Positions 32,773 to 44,417 of a DNA stretch of 64,000 nt are shown piece by piece. The translations under genes were made by a program, and so were the position numbers. The stretch is taken from the NCBI RefSeq assembly GCF_023159225.1, contig NC_063167.1, positions 21,641,360 through 21,705,359 of the forward strand. The letters are read 5' to 3'. Source of the DNA: Perognathus longimembris pacificus. Its lineage: Eukaryota > Chordata > Mammalia > Rodentia > Heteromyidae. Below the pieces are notes generated by a model. It saw nothing but the letters and a program-made list of their open reading frames with translations, had not been told where the DNA came from and did not search any database. Each line of letters starts with the position of its first letter. Position 1 is the stretch's first letter.

Positions 32773-33160
32773 CTACAAGTAGAAAATTTTGAAGGACAAG
32801 AGACAAAGTTAAAAATTATAAGAATATATATATATATGTTTTAGTCATTAATTAGAAGAACGACAGCAATGTAATTGTTCATTGTAAATGCTTCATTACT
32901 TTCAAAACTCTTAGGTTAGCACTTTTTGAAATAATCATTTGAAGGTCGGGGTTAAAGGGATGTTTATTTTGTCCATGGTTTCAGGGACTTGCCAGACTGC
33001 CAGGCATCCCAAAGACATGGAAATCAAACTCAGAGGATGTACATTATCAGCTACATGTTTCATACCTCAATCTCATTTCTCAGTTCCATCTATCAACCAT
33101 ACAAAGGCTATCATGGACACTTGCCTAGAGGGTTTCTGTCATCTGCATCTCCATCCATTG
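32773..33160. other. Unique sequence, no gene seen
   Basis: AT-rich, with a short (AT)n near 32825-32836. No coding or repeat signal beyond the SINE that follows. Confidence 0.4.
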
Positions 33161-33162
33161 TT

Positions 33163-33440
33163 CTTCATTATTTGTTTTTGCTTTGTTTGTGTGTTGGTCC
33201 TGGGGCTTGATCTTAGGGCCTCTGCATTGTCCTTGAGTGTTTTTGCTCAAGACTAGCTCTCTACCAAGTTGAGCTACAGCTCCACTTCTGGCTTTTTGGT
33301 GGTTAATTGGAAATAAGAGTCTTACGGACTGTCTTGTCTGAGTTGGCTTTGAATCACCATCCTTAAATCTCAGCCTCCGGTGTAGCTAGAATTACAAGCA
33401 TGACTAGAATTATAAGCATGAGCCACTACACCTAGCTTCT
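33163..33440 (-). mobile_element. B1-like/tRNA-like dimeric SINE, antisense
   Basis: From the T-rich tail side: GGTCCTGGGGCTTGATCTTA, TTTTTGCTCAAGACTAGCTC, CCACTTCTGGCTTTTTGG, GGTTAATTGGAAATAAGAGT, TGGCTTTGAATCACC and the GCCACTACACC end. The duplication ATCCATTGTT lies at 33153-33162 and 33441-33450. An 18 bp segment is tandemly duplicated inside (33386-33403 and 33404-33421, 17 of 18 identical). Confidence 0.9.
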
Positions 33441-33484
33441 ATCCATTGTTTTTAAAAACAAATCAAAAGGTGTGGCATTTTAAT

Positions 33485-33805
33485 ATTTGATTTATTTATT
33501 GGGTGAGAGGGGTACCAGGATTTGAGCCCAGGGCCACACACATGCTAGGCAATGCTCTGCCCCTTGAGACACACAGCCCTGTCCTTTTCCAACTTTAGTT
33601 AATTTTTGGATAGAGTCTCCCACTGTCTGTCCGGGCTGACCTCAGATTGACATACTTTCATGCCTCTCCATAGCTGGAATCACAGGCATGCAATACTAAA
33701 TCCAGGTTGTTTGTGGAGATTTAGTTCTCAATAATGTTTTTCTAAGCTGGCTTTGATCTCCAGCTCCTGAGAAGCTATGATTACAGACATGTGCCACCAT
33801 TCTCC
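33485..33805 (-). mobile_element. Cluster of diverged ID/B1 SINE fragments, antisense
   Basis: Three blocks: an ID-like antisense part (TACCAGGATTTGAGCCCAGG, CACACATGCTAGGCAATGCTC), a B1-like part (GAGTCTCCCACTGTCTGTCC, CATAGCTGGAATCACAGGCATG) and a second B1-like part near 33730-33800 (AGCTGGCTTTGATCTCCAGC, TGATTACAGACATGTGCCACC). They may be one compound element or two insertions. Confidence 0.6.
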
Positions 33806-33809
33806 ACCA

Positions 33810-34299
33810 TATTTTTATATTTAAACCAATGTGTTCAGGAGACTTTTTTAACACATTAGAAAATTCTATTTCTATGTCTTTACAGAACACAAATATGACA
33901 GTTTTTCTAAGTGACACACTGATAGTTTGAGGCAATTATATCACATAGTGGAAATACTTCAAAAGTCCACTTTAAAGAAGTTCCTTTCTCATCCATTGTT
34001 AAAAAATGTCACCATTACCTTGAAAGGCAGATTACAAATGTTTACTTTTCTGAAAATACCTAATAGCAACAGCTCCAGAAGGTCAGAAGATTTGAAAAAC
34101 TTGTCTTTTTCTAAAAGAAAAAGGCATCTCTTGTTGTTAAGTTCAACAATCCTATGGTAGCACAAAATCCCTCCTTCTGTCTGTCTCCTAGGTCTCATAA
34201 GAGACTCAACAACCAACCCAATTGAAAGGAGCTGTAAGATAGAATTTAAACCCAGAAAGTTCAGCTTCTGAGTGTACACCTTTTTTGATTATCAAAAAT
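33810..34299. other. Unique AT-rich sequence, no gene seen
   Basis: Opposed frames at 33927-34160 (+) and 33989-34279 (-) share the same DNA. No repeat is recognised up to the target duplication of the next SINE. Confidence 0.4.
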
Positions 34300-34308
34300 G
34301 TTTTCTTT

Positions 34309-34516
34309 GGGGTTGGGGATATAGCCTAGTGGCAAGAGTGCCTGCCTCGGATACACGAGGCCCTAGGTTCGATTCCCCAGCACCACATATAAAGAAAACG
34401 GCCAGAAGCAGCGCTGTGGCTCAAGTGGCAGAGTGCTAGCCTTGAGCGGGAAGAAGCCAGGGACAGTGCTCAGGCCCTGAGTCCAAGGCCCAGGACTGGC
34501 CAAAAAAAAAAAAAAA
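34309..34516 (+). mobile_element. IDL-Geo SINE, intact
   Basis: Left monomer GGGGTTGGGGATATAGCCTA with B box GGTTCGATTCC; right module GTGGCTCAAGTGGCAGAGTG to CAGGACTGGCC; A15 tail. The duplication GTTTTCTTT lies at 34300-34308 and 34517-34525. It sits at the edge of, or in, the 3' end of an older antisense L1. Confidence 0.93.
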
Positions 34517-34525
34517 GTTTTCTTT

Positions 34526-35258
34526 AATCTACAAGGTAGTTATCATTTAACATGTCTATTTAGGTGTACAGTGAATCTGGATTAGGGTTGCCTCATCCAT
34601 CATTCTCCCTGCTACATCTATCCCTTCCCTTACCAGTCACATCTTTTCCTGCTTCCTTTTCTACCTATATATACTGATGGCATGACTATTCATTCACCAT
34701 TCTCACGCCCATTCACCCACATCCCTCCCATTGCCTCCCCCCACTCAAAACATGTTTCAGCTTTCTGATATTATTTTGTGAAACTGTCTATTAGGCTCTT
34801 TAACTCCAACTTTCTGTGTGAGAACTAAGAAATGTTTCTCTCTCTTTTCCCTTTCTCCCTACTTTAACTCTGTTATACTCAAGTAAATCGTTGCTTAAAA
34901 AAAAAACTGTCTGATAATTGTTCGAAGGGCTTACATCATGAAGTCATGTATATAAGCATAGGCCCCTGTGGGTGTTTATACGGGAGGTTGTATTTGGGCC
35001 TAAAATCCACATATGAGTGGAGCTGTCCTTTGTCTTTCTGAGCCTGGCTCACTATACCACTCAGTACAAATTTTTCCAAGTTCATCCACTTCCTTAAAAA
35101 TGACATAATTTCAGTCTTTCTGATGGCTGACCAGGAATGGTATCATTGAATCATAGGGTTGCTCTAGTTTTAGTTTGTTGTGGTTGTTGCTGTTGTATAA
35201 TGGACTCGCTGTACTGACTTCCATAGTAGTTACACTAATTTACATTCCCAGGCACCCA
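34526..35258 (-). mobile_element. Older L1 3' region, antisense
   Basis: The + strand reads ATTTAGGTGTACAGTGAATC (3' UTR side), a C-rich patch at 34720-34745, then CATATGAGTGGAGCTGTCC, TCTTTCTGAGCCTGGCTCAC, CCAAGTTCATCCACTTCC and TGACATAATTTCAGTCTTTC: the antisense end of L1 ORF2. Its 3' UTR differs from both younger L1 subfamilies in this window. Confidence 0.8.
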
Positions 35259-35259
35259 T

Positions 35260-37635
35260 GCTATGATTAACCTCTTAAACAGAGCTGTAAAAATTTCTAC
35301 ACAGGTGCCATGCTCATTCATCCTTCCAGGAATTTGTTAGTTGCTACTGTCTACCTCCACTTGTAATATCGTTTGTCCCATCACTGTGGTCTATTCTCTG
35401 CAAGCTGCTCCCAAAAATCTGAGGTTAGGGTGTACCCATCAGACCCCTCCTTTTGAGATGTGAGTTCAAGAGAGTGGTATGGACTGAGTGGGCTAAGTCA
35501 GCGGGAGAGACTCAATGGTCTATGGTTCCATCATCTTCAGAAAGTTCTTGAAAAGCCCACAGTTATTAGAGAAGATCATGATACTCTCTAATTGAAAAAA
35601 GAGAATCCCAGTACTTTTCATTGGATCTACCCAGAATCCATTTTTATTTGCTTAAATGAATAAGGCAAACTTAGTCAATCTATGGAGCTCCCTGAATGGT
35701 TTCTCCATATTCCACCAATGCACAGAACAGCAGAAGAAGAGGTCTTATTTGTCTGTGGATTAAAGAGGCTTAGAGGGTCAAGAGTGCTCCATATCTCTGG
35801 ACTTCCTGTGCCTAGCACTTCCTATGCTGCAGAGCAGTGTCTGAAACCCTTGCTGAGCACCTAGCCAAATGAGATTGTTTCTGCAGAATGAGAGGCAGAC
35901 ACCCTGGAGTGCCTCCCTTGCTTGTGACCCATTCTCTATATGCTGATGTTCACAGCAAGAGCCTTAAAAAAATTAGATCTGGAAAGAAAATCCAAGTTGG
36001 AATCATTAATAGCATTAAAGATGACCTTTACCTGCAGAAAGCATAATCCATTCATAATGTACCTGGTACCAGAGAGATAATGGGGGTCTCCCACAGGGGG
36101 ATTAGAGAACTATGAGAATTTAAGGGTTGCTAGTCTTCTCCAAAATTGCTTTATCCCCTAGGGGTACAGACAGTAGGAAGCAAGAAGAATGCTCCAAAGG
36201 GAAGAACTTCAGTTGGGGGACAGTCACCATTTATCCATCCTTCTGATGATAGTTCCATAAGGGGCTCCAGTCAGTCCCTCTCTGCTCTGACCCCTGGTCA
36301 AGAATGTTCTAGCTCTAACCATGGATGGTACTGCCAGTTACTGGCCAACATAGAGGGTTGTGTTATTCCTGATTTATAGAGCCACCAAACCTCCACATTG
36401 GGAAACTCTCCCGGCCAGGTTTGCCCGAGCACCTCTTGTGGCAGATTTACTGCCTCTGAGCTAGCTACTCCATCTCAGAGAGCTCTGACAGTCAGAACAC
36501 CCTTGCCTGTTCTCTGCCCAGCCTAAGCTCTTCTTCCAGTGGAGATCCAGGGGTGATGGGGAGCAGTCAGCCCTGGGTGAGGACAAAAAGAAGGGACATT
36601 GTTCATAGATGCAGGCACAACAATGAAACCAGCTACAAGTCAGCCACCTTTCCATTACCATTATTCCCCAGCAATTCTCAATAGTGCCAGTGGTAAAACA
36701 CTCCTCTTTAACAAAAACAAAATAAAACAAAAAACTCCTTTCTTTGGTCAAATTCTAAATAATTGTTACATCAACGGTTCCATCTTCATCATAAAGAAGG
36801 GGAAATACGCCTTGGTTACTTATAGAATATTGTCACTTATGGAATAATAGTGCATATGGAATACGCTTTTGTTACTTATCCTTTGATGACATTCTGCTCT
36901 ACATAGGCGCTATTTTGGAGAAGTCCCAGATACGTGATTGTCCCCCAGTACATGCAAACTCAGCTGTATGTGCTCATCTCAAAAGTTCTTCACATTTGGC
37001 TCTACTCCAGCTTGCGTTGAGCACAGTTCATGTCTCCAATTCCTGAGACAATTTATGTCCCCAATTTTAAAGAATACATTCAAAATAAGTACCGTAATAG
37101 TAAAAAACAAACAAAAAAAATCAGAAAATGAGTCACTTCAATGCTGACATTCTGTATGAGCCTTTGACTTTTTTGTTTTAAAAATTGAAAACAGTAAAAT
37201 AGTGAGAAGTGCCAAGTACAGTCATTTTTTTTGTTTGGTAAGTGCAATTTTTAGTTCATTTGTATTGAGTCTGAAGAATATCTGGAAAAATGGAAACTCA
37301 TCTTTTTTTAATTCCTAGTTGATTGTGAATTGAAGGATGAATCAGAAATTAAAACTGTTGTTGTTATATTTATAACCAACATATAATAGGTACATTCTCC
37401 CTTTGCACAAAAGCTACCCTACCACATAATAACAATATTAATCCATTACTTCCCCCTTTTTATTCTGTAATATTTGTTATATTCTTTTTTGTATGATTAT
37501 ATACATTAAGCTTAATAAAAGAAAATGTTCTCTGCTTTTCCTTTGAGGTCATCATTACTATTTATTTCATCTTAGTCTGCTTAATGAAGATAATATTCCT
37601 GAAGGTACAGAGGGAGAGAATGTTGAAAGAAATTA
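35260..37635. other. Long unique stretch, no gene seen
   Basis: Nearly 2.4 kb with almost no recognisable repeat. An imperfect 20 bp local duplication lies at 36804-36823 and 36860-36879 (AATACGC … TTACTTAT). The part at 37340-37530 is AT-rich and may be a very old LINE. Frames such as 36461-36751 (-) carry no protein signature. Confidence 0.4.
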
Positions 37636-37639
37636 CTTT

Positions 37640-37753
37640 TCTCTTTGTCTTCTTTCCTTTTTTCCTCCCTCCCCCCATCTCTGTCTTTCTGTCTCTGTCA
37701 GTCTCTGTCTCTTTGTGTTTCTGTGTCTCTGTCTCTGTCTGTCTCTCTTTCTA
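37640..37753. repeat. Pyrimidine-rich (TCTG/TCTC)n tract
   Basis: CTTT/CTCC sequence passes into TCTGTC and TCTCTG units, then meets the 3' end of an antisense SINE. Read on the minus strand it is an (AGAC/GAGA)n tail of that SINE. Confidence 0.9.
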
Positions 37754-37754
37754 G

Positions 37755-37983
37755 GGGAGCAGTACTGGGGTGGAACTCAGGGCCAGAGAGCTGTCCTTTA
37801 GCTCTTTTACTCAAGGTTGGTGCGGTACCACTTTAGCCACAACTCCACTCCTGGCTTTTCAGTGGTTAATTGGAAATAAGAGTCTCATGACCTTTCCTGA
37901 CCAGGCTGGCTTTGAAACACAATCCTCAGATCTCAGCCTCCTAAGCAGCTAGGATTCTAGGTGTGAGCCACTAAGCCCAGCTT
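37755..37983 (-). mobile_element. B1-like/tRNA-like dimeric SINE, antisense
   Basis: GCAGTACTGGGGTGGAACTC, CTCTTTTACTCAAGGTTGG, CCACTCCTGGCTTTTCAGTG, GTTAATTGGAAATAAGAGTC, CCAGGCTGGCTTTGAAACAC and TGTGAGCCACTAAGCCCAGC give the full antisense order. Confidence 0.88.
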
Positions 37984-37984
37984 G

Positions 37985-40615
37985 AAGGTAATTCTTTCCA
38001 GGCCCAACCCCTGTTTGAAGACCCCTATCCCTAGACTCTTATAAGTAGATTTTGATTTTCTCATTTTATGGCTTAAAGGAACCAATCATAGCACACAGTG
38101 AGATGAGATAGAAAGTTAGGTGTGCATGACAACAAATGCATGTCCTTGGCACTGTGCCATCCTATCCCCTGCCCCCTCCACCCCTCCCCAAGTGGTACAG
38201 GCTATCTGCACTGCTCTTCCTTTGGTGGCCCCTTAAACAGATCAGTATGTGTTCTTTCACGTGGGGCAGAGGCTCCACTCAGAGCGCATCATCTCCTGCT
38301 TCTAGAAGCTCCTTTGTACTCAAGCTGCCTCTAAGCTCACTGGTTCTATGGGCAGCTGCAGCAGTCAGGATGGATCCCATGAGGAGGCTCACTTGAGGGC
38401 CCAGCAAGGGGAATCTAGGATCCATGACATATGAAAGTAGGGGGAAGCACAGATGCTGGGATGCAGTGGGAATCCATCTGAGATATCTCAGGAAAGAGCA
38501 AAGGTCCCAAGTCCCAAGGAGAAGGTCATACATGAGCCTCTTCCCGCTGTGGGAAGTCCAGTGCTGAAGGAGCACTGAACCAGGGAGTGGAACCTCGGGT
38601 AGAGCAGTAGTGACTAGCAAGGCCAGCACAGAGGCACGTCACTAAGCAGATAGCATGGATCAAATGAGGCCTGGGAGAGGGCTGGGAAACCCTGAAAGAA
38701 TAGACACGTCCTGCTTGGCTGGGACTTCCAGTAAGTGTTGGAGTTCCACCAAGGAGATGAGACTCCATCAGAGAACTGGACTGAATGGACTGAAGCATTG
38801 CAGGGCCCATGCCAGCAGCCCACCACCAAGTCCCTTTGGAGAGGCTCAAGTAGTGGTACCAAGAAGTGCCACAGGTCCGTGACAACATATGGCTGTCCTA
38901 AAACATTGCTTCTATATGCTGAAACCACATTACCAGGGCCACTTGCCTGAAGATAGAGACCTTGAACAACGTGCTAGGTGTTTTCTGCTCCCTATATTCT
39001 TAGTGCAAAGTGGACAGATCCTGAGTCACTTCCATTCTAATTAGGAGCAATTGATCTCAGCCCCAGATCTGACATGAATCCTTTGTGGAGGTCACATTAT
39101 TCAGCCCAGGCAAGGATCCAGATTGCTGAGATAGTTAGGGTCCCAAATTAAGTGAGGTTCCTGCCATTAGTGAGAAATCACATGGGTTCTCCAACTTTAG
39201 GCAACACCAAACTGCGAGTGGATATTGTCTCTCCCAGGAAGAACCAGAGTGGAAAACCAGGTTCAGAAAAAAGAAACCAGCAGAACCTGGGCTGGAATAG
39301 GGTCTTTGGCAACCAGTCTGAAGACCACAGGTTACTACATAAGAGTTGCAGCCATAAACAAGGGTGAGAGAACTGTCTAGTCTCCAGACAGAAGTCAGCC
39401 CTGTTAATTTTCTCCAGTAGAATAAGGATAAAGGGCTATTTTATTCTGCTTTATACTTCTACAATGGAAAGTCTACATTTAGGTAACTTATTTCTGGAAG
39501 CTGGGAACACCAAGAGCAAGCTAGGTGAAGAATCTCTTGCTTCATCAACCCATGGAAGATGTCAGAAGGGTAAGGGAGCATGCACAGGAGAGGGAAGGCT
39601 TGAACTCATTCTGTCTTCAGAACTCCCTCCTTTGGTAACTAGGTCACTCTCAAGATAACAGCATTAATCTATTCATGGGGACAGAGCCCCCCATGATCTA
39701 TCAGTCCTAGAGCATTAGAATTAAATTTCCAACTCCTGTAGCCAAGGGGAGTTCAGGAGCAGACTTGGTGATTTTAAGTCAACTGGGTCTCTGCTTCCAG
39801 CCCCATTGGTCCCAGACCTAATTAACTCCATGAGATTGGAATAATGGACAGGCCAACTTCAGAACCTTGCAAGACTTGCAAGAGTGACATCCTCCCCATT
39901 TCCTTTAAATGTGGGGACATGACAGTACAACAATCTATTAATTGTAGCTGCAGTCGGGAAAGGAGTTTCTCTTCTTTCTTTCCTTTCTCTCCTTTTCTCT
40001 CTGTGAAGAAACATTGCTCTTTGTCCTAACCTATGGAAGGGTAGGTTAATTGGCTTATAGAGCTGCTGAATATGGAACAGAGCCTTAATGGAGATTTAAT
40101 CAAAGGAGACAGTTATGTCGAGAGAGGTGTAAAAGCCATTGAAGATGAATGGAGATGGATACAATTCCCACCCCACCCCCCTGCCAGAGGTATTCAGAGC
40201 AATTCTAATAAAGTGCAAGTTTAACTATGGGATGGATTGTATGACCAAGTGTCACTTGGCTGATTTGGCTGTAACGCACCACAGGGCAAGCAAAGGAAGG
40301 GGAACTTGGAAACTTCCTGAGAAGGCGGAGCTTGTCTATGACTCACAAGATGGACCCAGGGCCTACATTCAACGTTTCTGGCTAAGTCTACCTCTTGCCC
40401 AGTGAATCACTTATGTGACTCATTTCAGTGATGTTTTCTGTGCCCTCTGTGGTTGGGTACTGGTGATTTCAGTGGTTACAGCAGAAGGCTTATAGGGCCT
40501 ACCTACTTCATGGCTGTGATTGGAGCTCCATAACCACTGATCAGACCTCTCTGCTTGGGTTCCTTGTCTTTCAATTGCAAAACCTATACTAATGAGAACA
40601 GATACCCAATTTAGT
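37985..40615. other. Long unique stretch, no gene seen
   Basis: About 2.6 kb without recognisable transposons. Opposed frames near 38122-38950 cover the same DNA in several registers, which argues against coding. TTTCTTTCCTTTCTCTCC at about 39970 is a minor pyrimidine run. Together with 35260-37635 this is the most repeat-poor part of the window. Confidence 0.4.
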
Positions 40616-40619
40616 TATC

Positions 40620-40768
40620 ACTCTGCTTGGGAAGGCTTTCTGGAAGCATCCATCTCTGAACTTCTCTAATCACCTAAACACCATTCAACTTTGTAGCTGC
40701 CTTTTTTCGGTGTATGTCTGCCCATACTGGTAGGCCATGACTTCTCTGAAGCATGCTCACACAAGTGT
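40620..40768 (+). mobile_element. L2 fragment
   Basis: GCTTGGGAAGGCTTTCTGGA, TCTAATCACCTAAACACCATTC and GGTAGGCCATGACTTCTCTG AAG fit the late L2 order (CAGGAAGCCTTCCCTGA, then the short-unit-length 3' region). Confidence 0.4.
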
Positions 40769-40834
40769 ACATGCATACACATATACACTGAGACCTACTT
40801 ATGAAATTACCTTAGACAATCTGCTGTGTAAATT

Positions 40835-41255
40835 GTTTCTTTACTCAGCACTGTGGGGTGGATATCTCTCCATACTCATCCTGTTGGCTTTCCTATCACT
40901 GGTTCATTACGAGTTGCACTGTGTTCTTTTATGCAGATGTAACAAACAAGTTAACAATCTCTTACATTCTCCTTCTGTCAAAAACATCATTCCCTTGCAT
41001 ATATGTTTCTGAAAGTTGGCCCAATTAACTACCCCATGAATTCCTCGAAGGAAAATTGTCACGGTCAGAGTTTTGATACATATTTCCAAACTGTACTCCA
41101 AACCAAAAAGAAAAAATAGAAATGAATGCTAATGTACGCTCCCACAGATGTTTGTCTGGGAGAATCTATTTCCCTACAGCTTTTCTAGGCATTGTCAATC
41201 ATGTTCATTTTTGCCAATGTGACGGCTAAAACGTGTCTCATTCTTGTTAAATCTG
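40835..41255 (-). mobile_element. L1M-type fossil, antisense
   Basis: GGATATCTCTCCATACTCAT CCTGTTGGC, TTTGATACATATTTCCAAAC TGTACTCC, TGCTAATGTACGCTCCCACAG and TTTTTGCCAATGTGACGGCT match the antisense L1M/HAL1-type order (CCAAATTGCCCTCCAAA, TTTACACTCCCACCAGC, TTTTTGCCAATCTGATAGG). Confidence 0.6.
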
Positions 41256-42330
41256 ACAATTTAATAGTGCAAGAAAATCCCCATCTAAGTCAATGATATA
41301 ACTACATGACCTCACAGGGCAGGGAGTTCTCTAAAAGCCTATGTTGGAGAGAGAATGTGCCTGCAGATACTTTTCTACACCTTTTGGCATCTGAAGAGCA
41401 TGCCATGGATGACAGAGTGTCATTTGAGCCAGCACAAGGAGCAGCAGATACATCCCACAGGCCAGTAGATAGTGTGTCTTATACGTAAGACACATTGTAT
41501 ATATAGCACAGAGACACAGGGACCTTAACACAGCTCTGGCTCAGAGGCCAGACAAGAAGCCCTAGGAAAGAACCAGATACCAGGGAGTTGGCCAGACAGT
41601 AGTTAGACTCGAGGCCCAGGCTGTGAAGTTGCTGCCTGATAAATCTTAGGCCCCAAGGACCCCATAGCCCTATGCACTGGGCACACCAATGTGAGAACAA
41701 CTGATGAGTTGAGGGTTCTACTAGCTAAGGGAAAGGGGTACTAATATATCCTTCCAGGCTAGGCTATCCTTGGATCAAGGGCTAGACAGATGGTGGAGCA
41801 GAAGCAGGTATATATGTACTCTTGACAGTTGGGTCCACTGAGCAAGAGATATTTTCTACCAGAAAACAGTTAGATGATTCTTCCCAACCATGTACTTTTT
41901 TTTCCCTCCCAGTGTGGAGAAAGACTCAAAGAAATGATTCTGAGCTAGTGCTAGTTGGAGTTAGTGCTATTCCCATACTGATTCTTTTATAGAGCTCTGA
42001 GGAGGTCCAGCAACCTTGCCTGATTTAGAATGGAGTGACTTTGAGTGCCCAAGGAGCCAAGGTGACACTGAGGGGCTCTAGTAGCCCGACGTCTGGGGTT
42101 AGATGCAGATAGTCATTCCAAAACCACACCCATGCGTCAAGTCAAATGCAACTCAAGCATCCCTTACCTCTAAGGGCTAAATGTAGATTAAGGAGTTGAA
42201 GTGAACAGGCAGACCAATGCAAATGGAGGCAAGGAACAAAAATACTTAGTGAGTGAATGACAGTGGGTTAGGAACTTTTGCTGTCAACATGACCAGAACG
42301 TGTAGGTCACTGTGGGGTGTAAGTGGCTTA
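41256..42330. other. Unique sequence, no gene seen
   Basis: No repeat or exon recognised. Frames at 41306-41488 (+), 41331-41531 (-) and 41479-41700 (-) overlap without any protein pattern. Confidence 0.4.
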
Positions 42331-42331
42331 G

Positions 42332-42735
42332 TGTGGTTTTAATTACTATAAGGAAATACCTGAAGCTGGGTATCTATAGAAGTAGAAGCTGATATACTTA
42401 GCTCACAGTTCTGGAGTTTCAAGGACATGTATCTGGCAATGACCTTCCTAGTGACAGAGTCCCAAGACAGAACACAGGACATCACATGGCAAGAGTCAAG
42501 GGTGTTTGTGTGTGTGCATGCGTGTGCACACGTGTGTGTGCATGTATGTGTGTTTCCTGCCTGGTCTCTCTCCATGTTCTCACAAAGTCACCAGTGCTCA
42601 GTTAAAAGCCTCCACCCCATGACCTTATCTAATTCTAATCACAGTTCAAAGACACCCCTCTCTAAACACCATGCCAGATCCATTTTCCACTCTCCAATAC
42701 CTCACAATGAGGATTAGATTTCATCACAGGAGCCC
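42332..42735 (-). mobile_element. MLT1-type MaLR LTR, antisense, with TG insert
   Basis: TTACTATAAGGAAATACCTG AAGCTGGG, TAGCTCACAGTTCTGGAG, CATCACATGGCAAGAG, then CCACCCCATGACCTTATCTAA and CTCACAATGAGGATTAGATTTC AT are antisense MLT1A-like landmarks. A TG/CA-rich microsatellite (42501-42554) interrupts it. Solo LTR, no retroviral genes beside it. Confidence 0.7.
42501..42554. repeat. (TG)n with CG/CA interruptions
   Basis: Alternating purine-pyrimidine run containing ATGCGTGTGCACACGTG, embedded in the MaLR LTR. Such sequence can adopt Z-DNA in principle. Confidence 0.9.
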
Positions 42736-42739
42736 TTGC

Positions 42740-43050
42740 GGGATACACATGGCCACATCTATACCACCGTGGTGTGTCGCGTTGTGTGAAGGCCCAGACT
42801 CGAACAGACTCCTGCTCCTGGCTCATTCTGCATTGCTGACCTGAGAGCTGGAACTCAGGTACTGGCCTAACAGCACCAGTTACAGCAGCAGCAGCCACAG
42901 AACCAGCCTCCTCGTTCTGCAGGTATGGGAAACACCAGACATCTCCTGGGATGACTCCACCTGTCTCGGGAAAAGGTAGGGAGGATGATTCTCAGACAGG
43001 GTTCTATCCTCCTGGCCTTGTGCAGAAATGGAAGGACAAAGCAAGGCCAT
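42740..43050. other. Unique sequence, no gene seen
   Basis: A slightly CpG-richer stretch (GGATACACATGG, CCACCGTGGTGTGTCGCG near 42765) with a CAGCAGCAGC run at about 42885. TCTGCAGGTATGGG near 42915 looks like a splice donor but has no supporting exon. Confidence 0.35.
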
Positions 43051-43058
43051 GGGCTTTT

Positions 43059-43305
43059 TGTGTTGTGTGGGGGTTTTCTTTGGTGCTAGTCCTGGGGCTT
43101 GAACTCAGGGTCTGGGTCTCAGTCTCTGAGCTTTTTCACTCAATACCAGCCCTCTACCACTTGAGCCACAGCTCCATATCCAGCATCTGCATGGTTAATT
43201 AGAAGTAAGAGTCTTTTGGACTTGCCTACCTGAGCTGGCTTTGAACTATGATCTTCATATCTCAATCTCCTGAGTAGCTAAGAGAGAGCCACAGGTGCCA
43301 GGGTA
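43059..43305 (-). mobile_element. B1-like/tRNA-like dimeric SINE, antisense
   Basis: Tail side TGTGTTGTGTGGGGGTTTTC, then GTCCTGGGGCTTGAACTCAG, CTACCACTTGAGCCACAGC, GGTTAATTAGAAGTAAGAGTC, GAGCTGGCTTTGAAC and GAGCCACAGGTGCCAGG. The 8 bp duplication GGGCTTTT lies at 43051-43058 and 43306-43313. Confidence 0.88.
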
Positions 43306-43561
43306 GGGCTTTTGAATGGAAGAGGAGTCACTCTTCACTGCAGGAGAGCCATATCCCTCGGGATTGTTCTCCATGTTAATCACCCACAATCATCCCATAG
43401 ATTCAAGTCTTGTTCCTATTCTAGTGGCTCCTTTATTTCATGTCCAGGTAAACTTGAACTCAAGTCCCTCCCTAGATTTTCTTCCAGTCTAATAAACTAG
43501 GCTTATGCATCCTGACACAGTCTTGTGGCTTTTCTCTATCTCTGTCTAACCATTGCCTATC

Positions 43562-43740
43562 TAGGCAATGGGACAGCAAAGCACAAAGATTAAGAAAACA
43601 GGCTTTCACTGAACTGCCTGGGTTCAAGTCCTGACTCTGCTACCAGAAATTTCTGTCCATGAATGGGCCACTTAACCTCCTTCTTTGTTTTGCTGAGCCC
43701 AGTTCCACCATCCGAAGGTAAATGATAGTAGCTTTGTAAA
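43562..43740 (-). mobile_element. MIR, antisense
   Basis: GAACTGCCTGGGTTCAAGTC CTGACTCTGC is the hallmark antisense MIR block, followed by GGGCCACTTAACCTCCTTC and AAATGATAGTAGCTTTG. A GAAGATTAAATGAGTTCGAATAC string at 44057-44080 may be its distal part, displaced by about 300 bp. Confidence 0.75.
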
Positions 43741-44345
43741 TAGTGGCAACAGAGTAGTCTCTCTGTGTTTGTGGGGTCAGATGTTAAACTTCTGAGTCCT
43801 TATATACAATGGTGCAGCATTCACAGATAATCTGTGCACATCCTTCTGCACACACTAAAACCTTCTCTAGATGACTTATCACACACAATCACTGTAAGTG
43901 CTGTTTAAATAGTTGTTACACAGTGTTGTTTAGGGAATGACAAAGGAAAACAGTCTGTACATGTTCAGTACAGATGCAAATTTCTACAAAAATATTTTTG
44001 ATCTGACATTGGTTGAATCTGTGCAAACAAAACCCACAGGCATGGGGGAACTGACTGAAGATTAAATGAGTTCGAATACATAGCATCCTTAAACGGGAAG
44101 TTCCTCATGAATAGTCAGAGCCACTTAACGTGGCTTGTACTGTGGGCTTTCCTCCCTCACATCACCTGACCAGTGTTAGCACCCAGTTGAGTAAGTAAGA
44201 AATAGCTGTGGACAGCTGGGATATGTCTCTGCCACTTACTTTGACGCATAATTTGCTCAGTTATATGTACAAATAGTATTTGTTGTTGATGCTGATTTAT
44301 TCAGACAAAATAATGTATTCACTTTTGTACTAATGATGTAATGTA
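43741..44345. other. Unique AT-rich sequence, no gene seen
   Basis: Apart from the possible displaced MIR end near 44057-44080, no repeat, exon or regulatory motif could be supported. Confidence 0.4.
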
Positions 44346-44349
44346 CCTG

Positions 44350-44417
44350 TGATTGCTGACTGCTTACGAGGTACCAGGCACTGTACAATCCTGTCTGATT
44401 TCTATAACAAGCATTTT
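44350..44417 (+). mobile_element. MIR, left part (split by SINE)
   Basis: GACTGCTTACGAGGTACCAGG CACTGTACAATCC, then ATTTCTATAACAAGC matches the 5' half of sense MIR (ACTTACTATGTGCCAGGCACTG). The right half resumes at 44656 after the SINE. Confidence 0.65.

Noticed and set aside
38122..38950. Cluster of overlapping frames that could be exons
   Set aside because: At least six frames in different registers on both strands cover the same DNA, with no common splice structure or recognisable peptide.
42900..42920. Splice donor-like TCTGCAGGTATGGG
   Set aside because: No acceptor, no conserved frame and no protein signature upstream. Single donor-like strings are frequent by chance.
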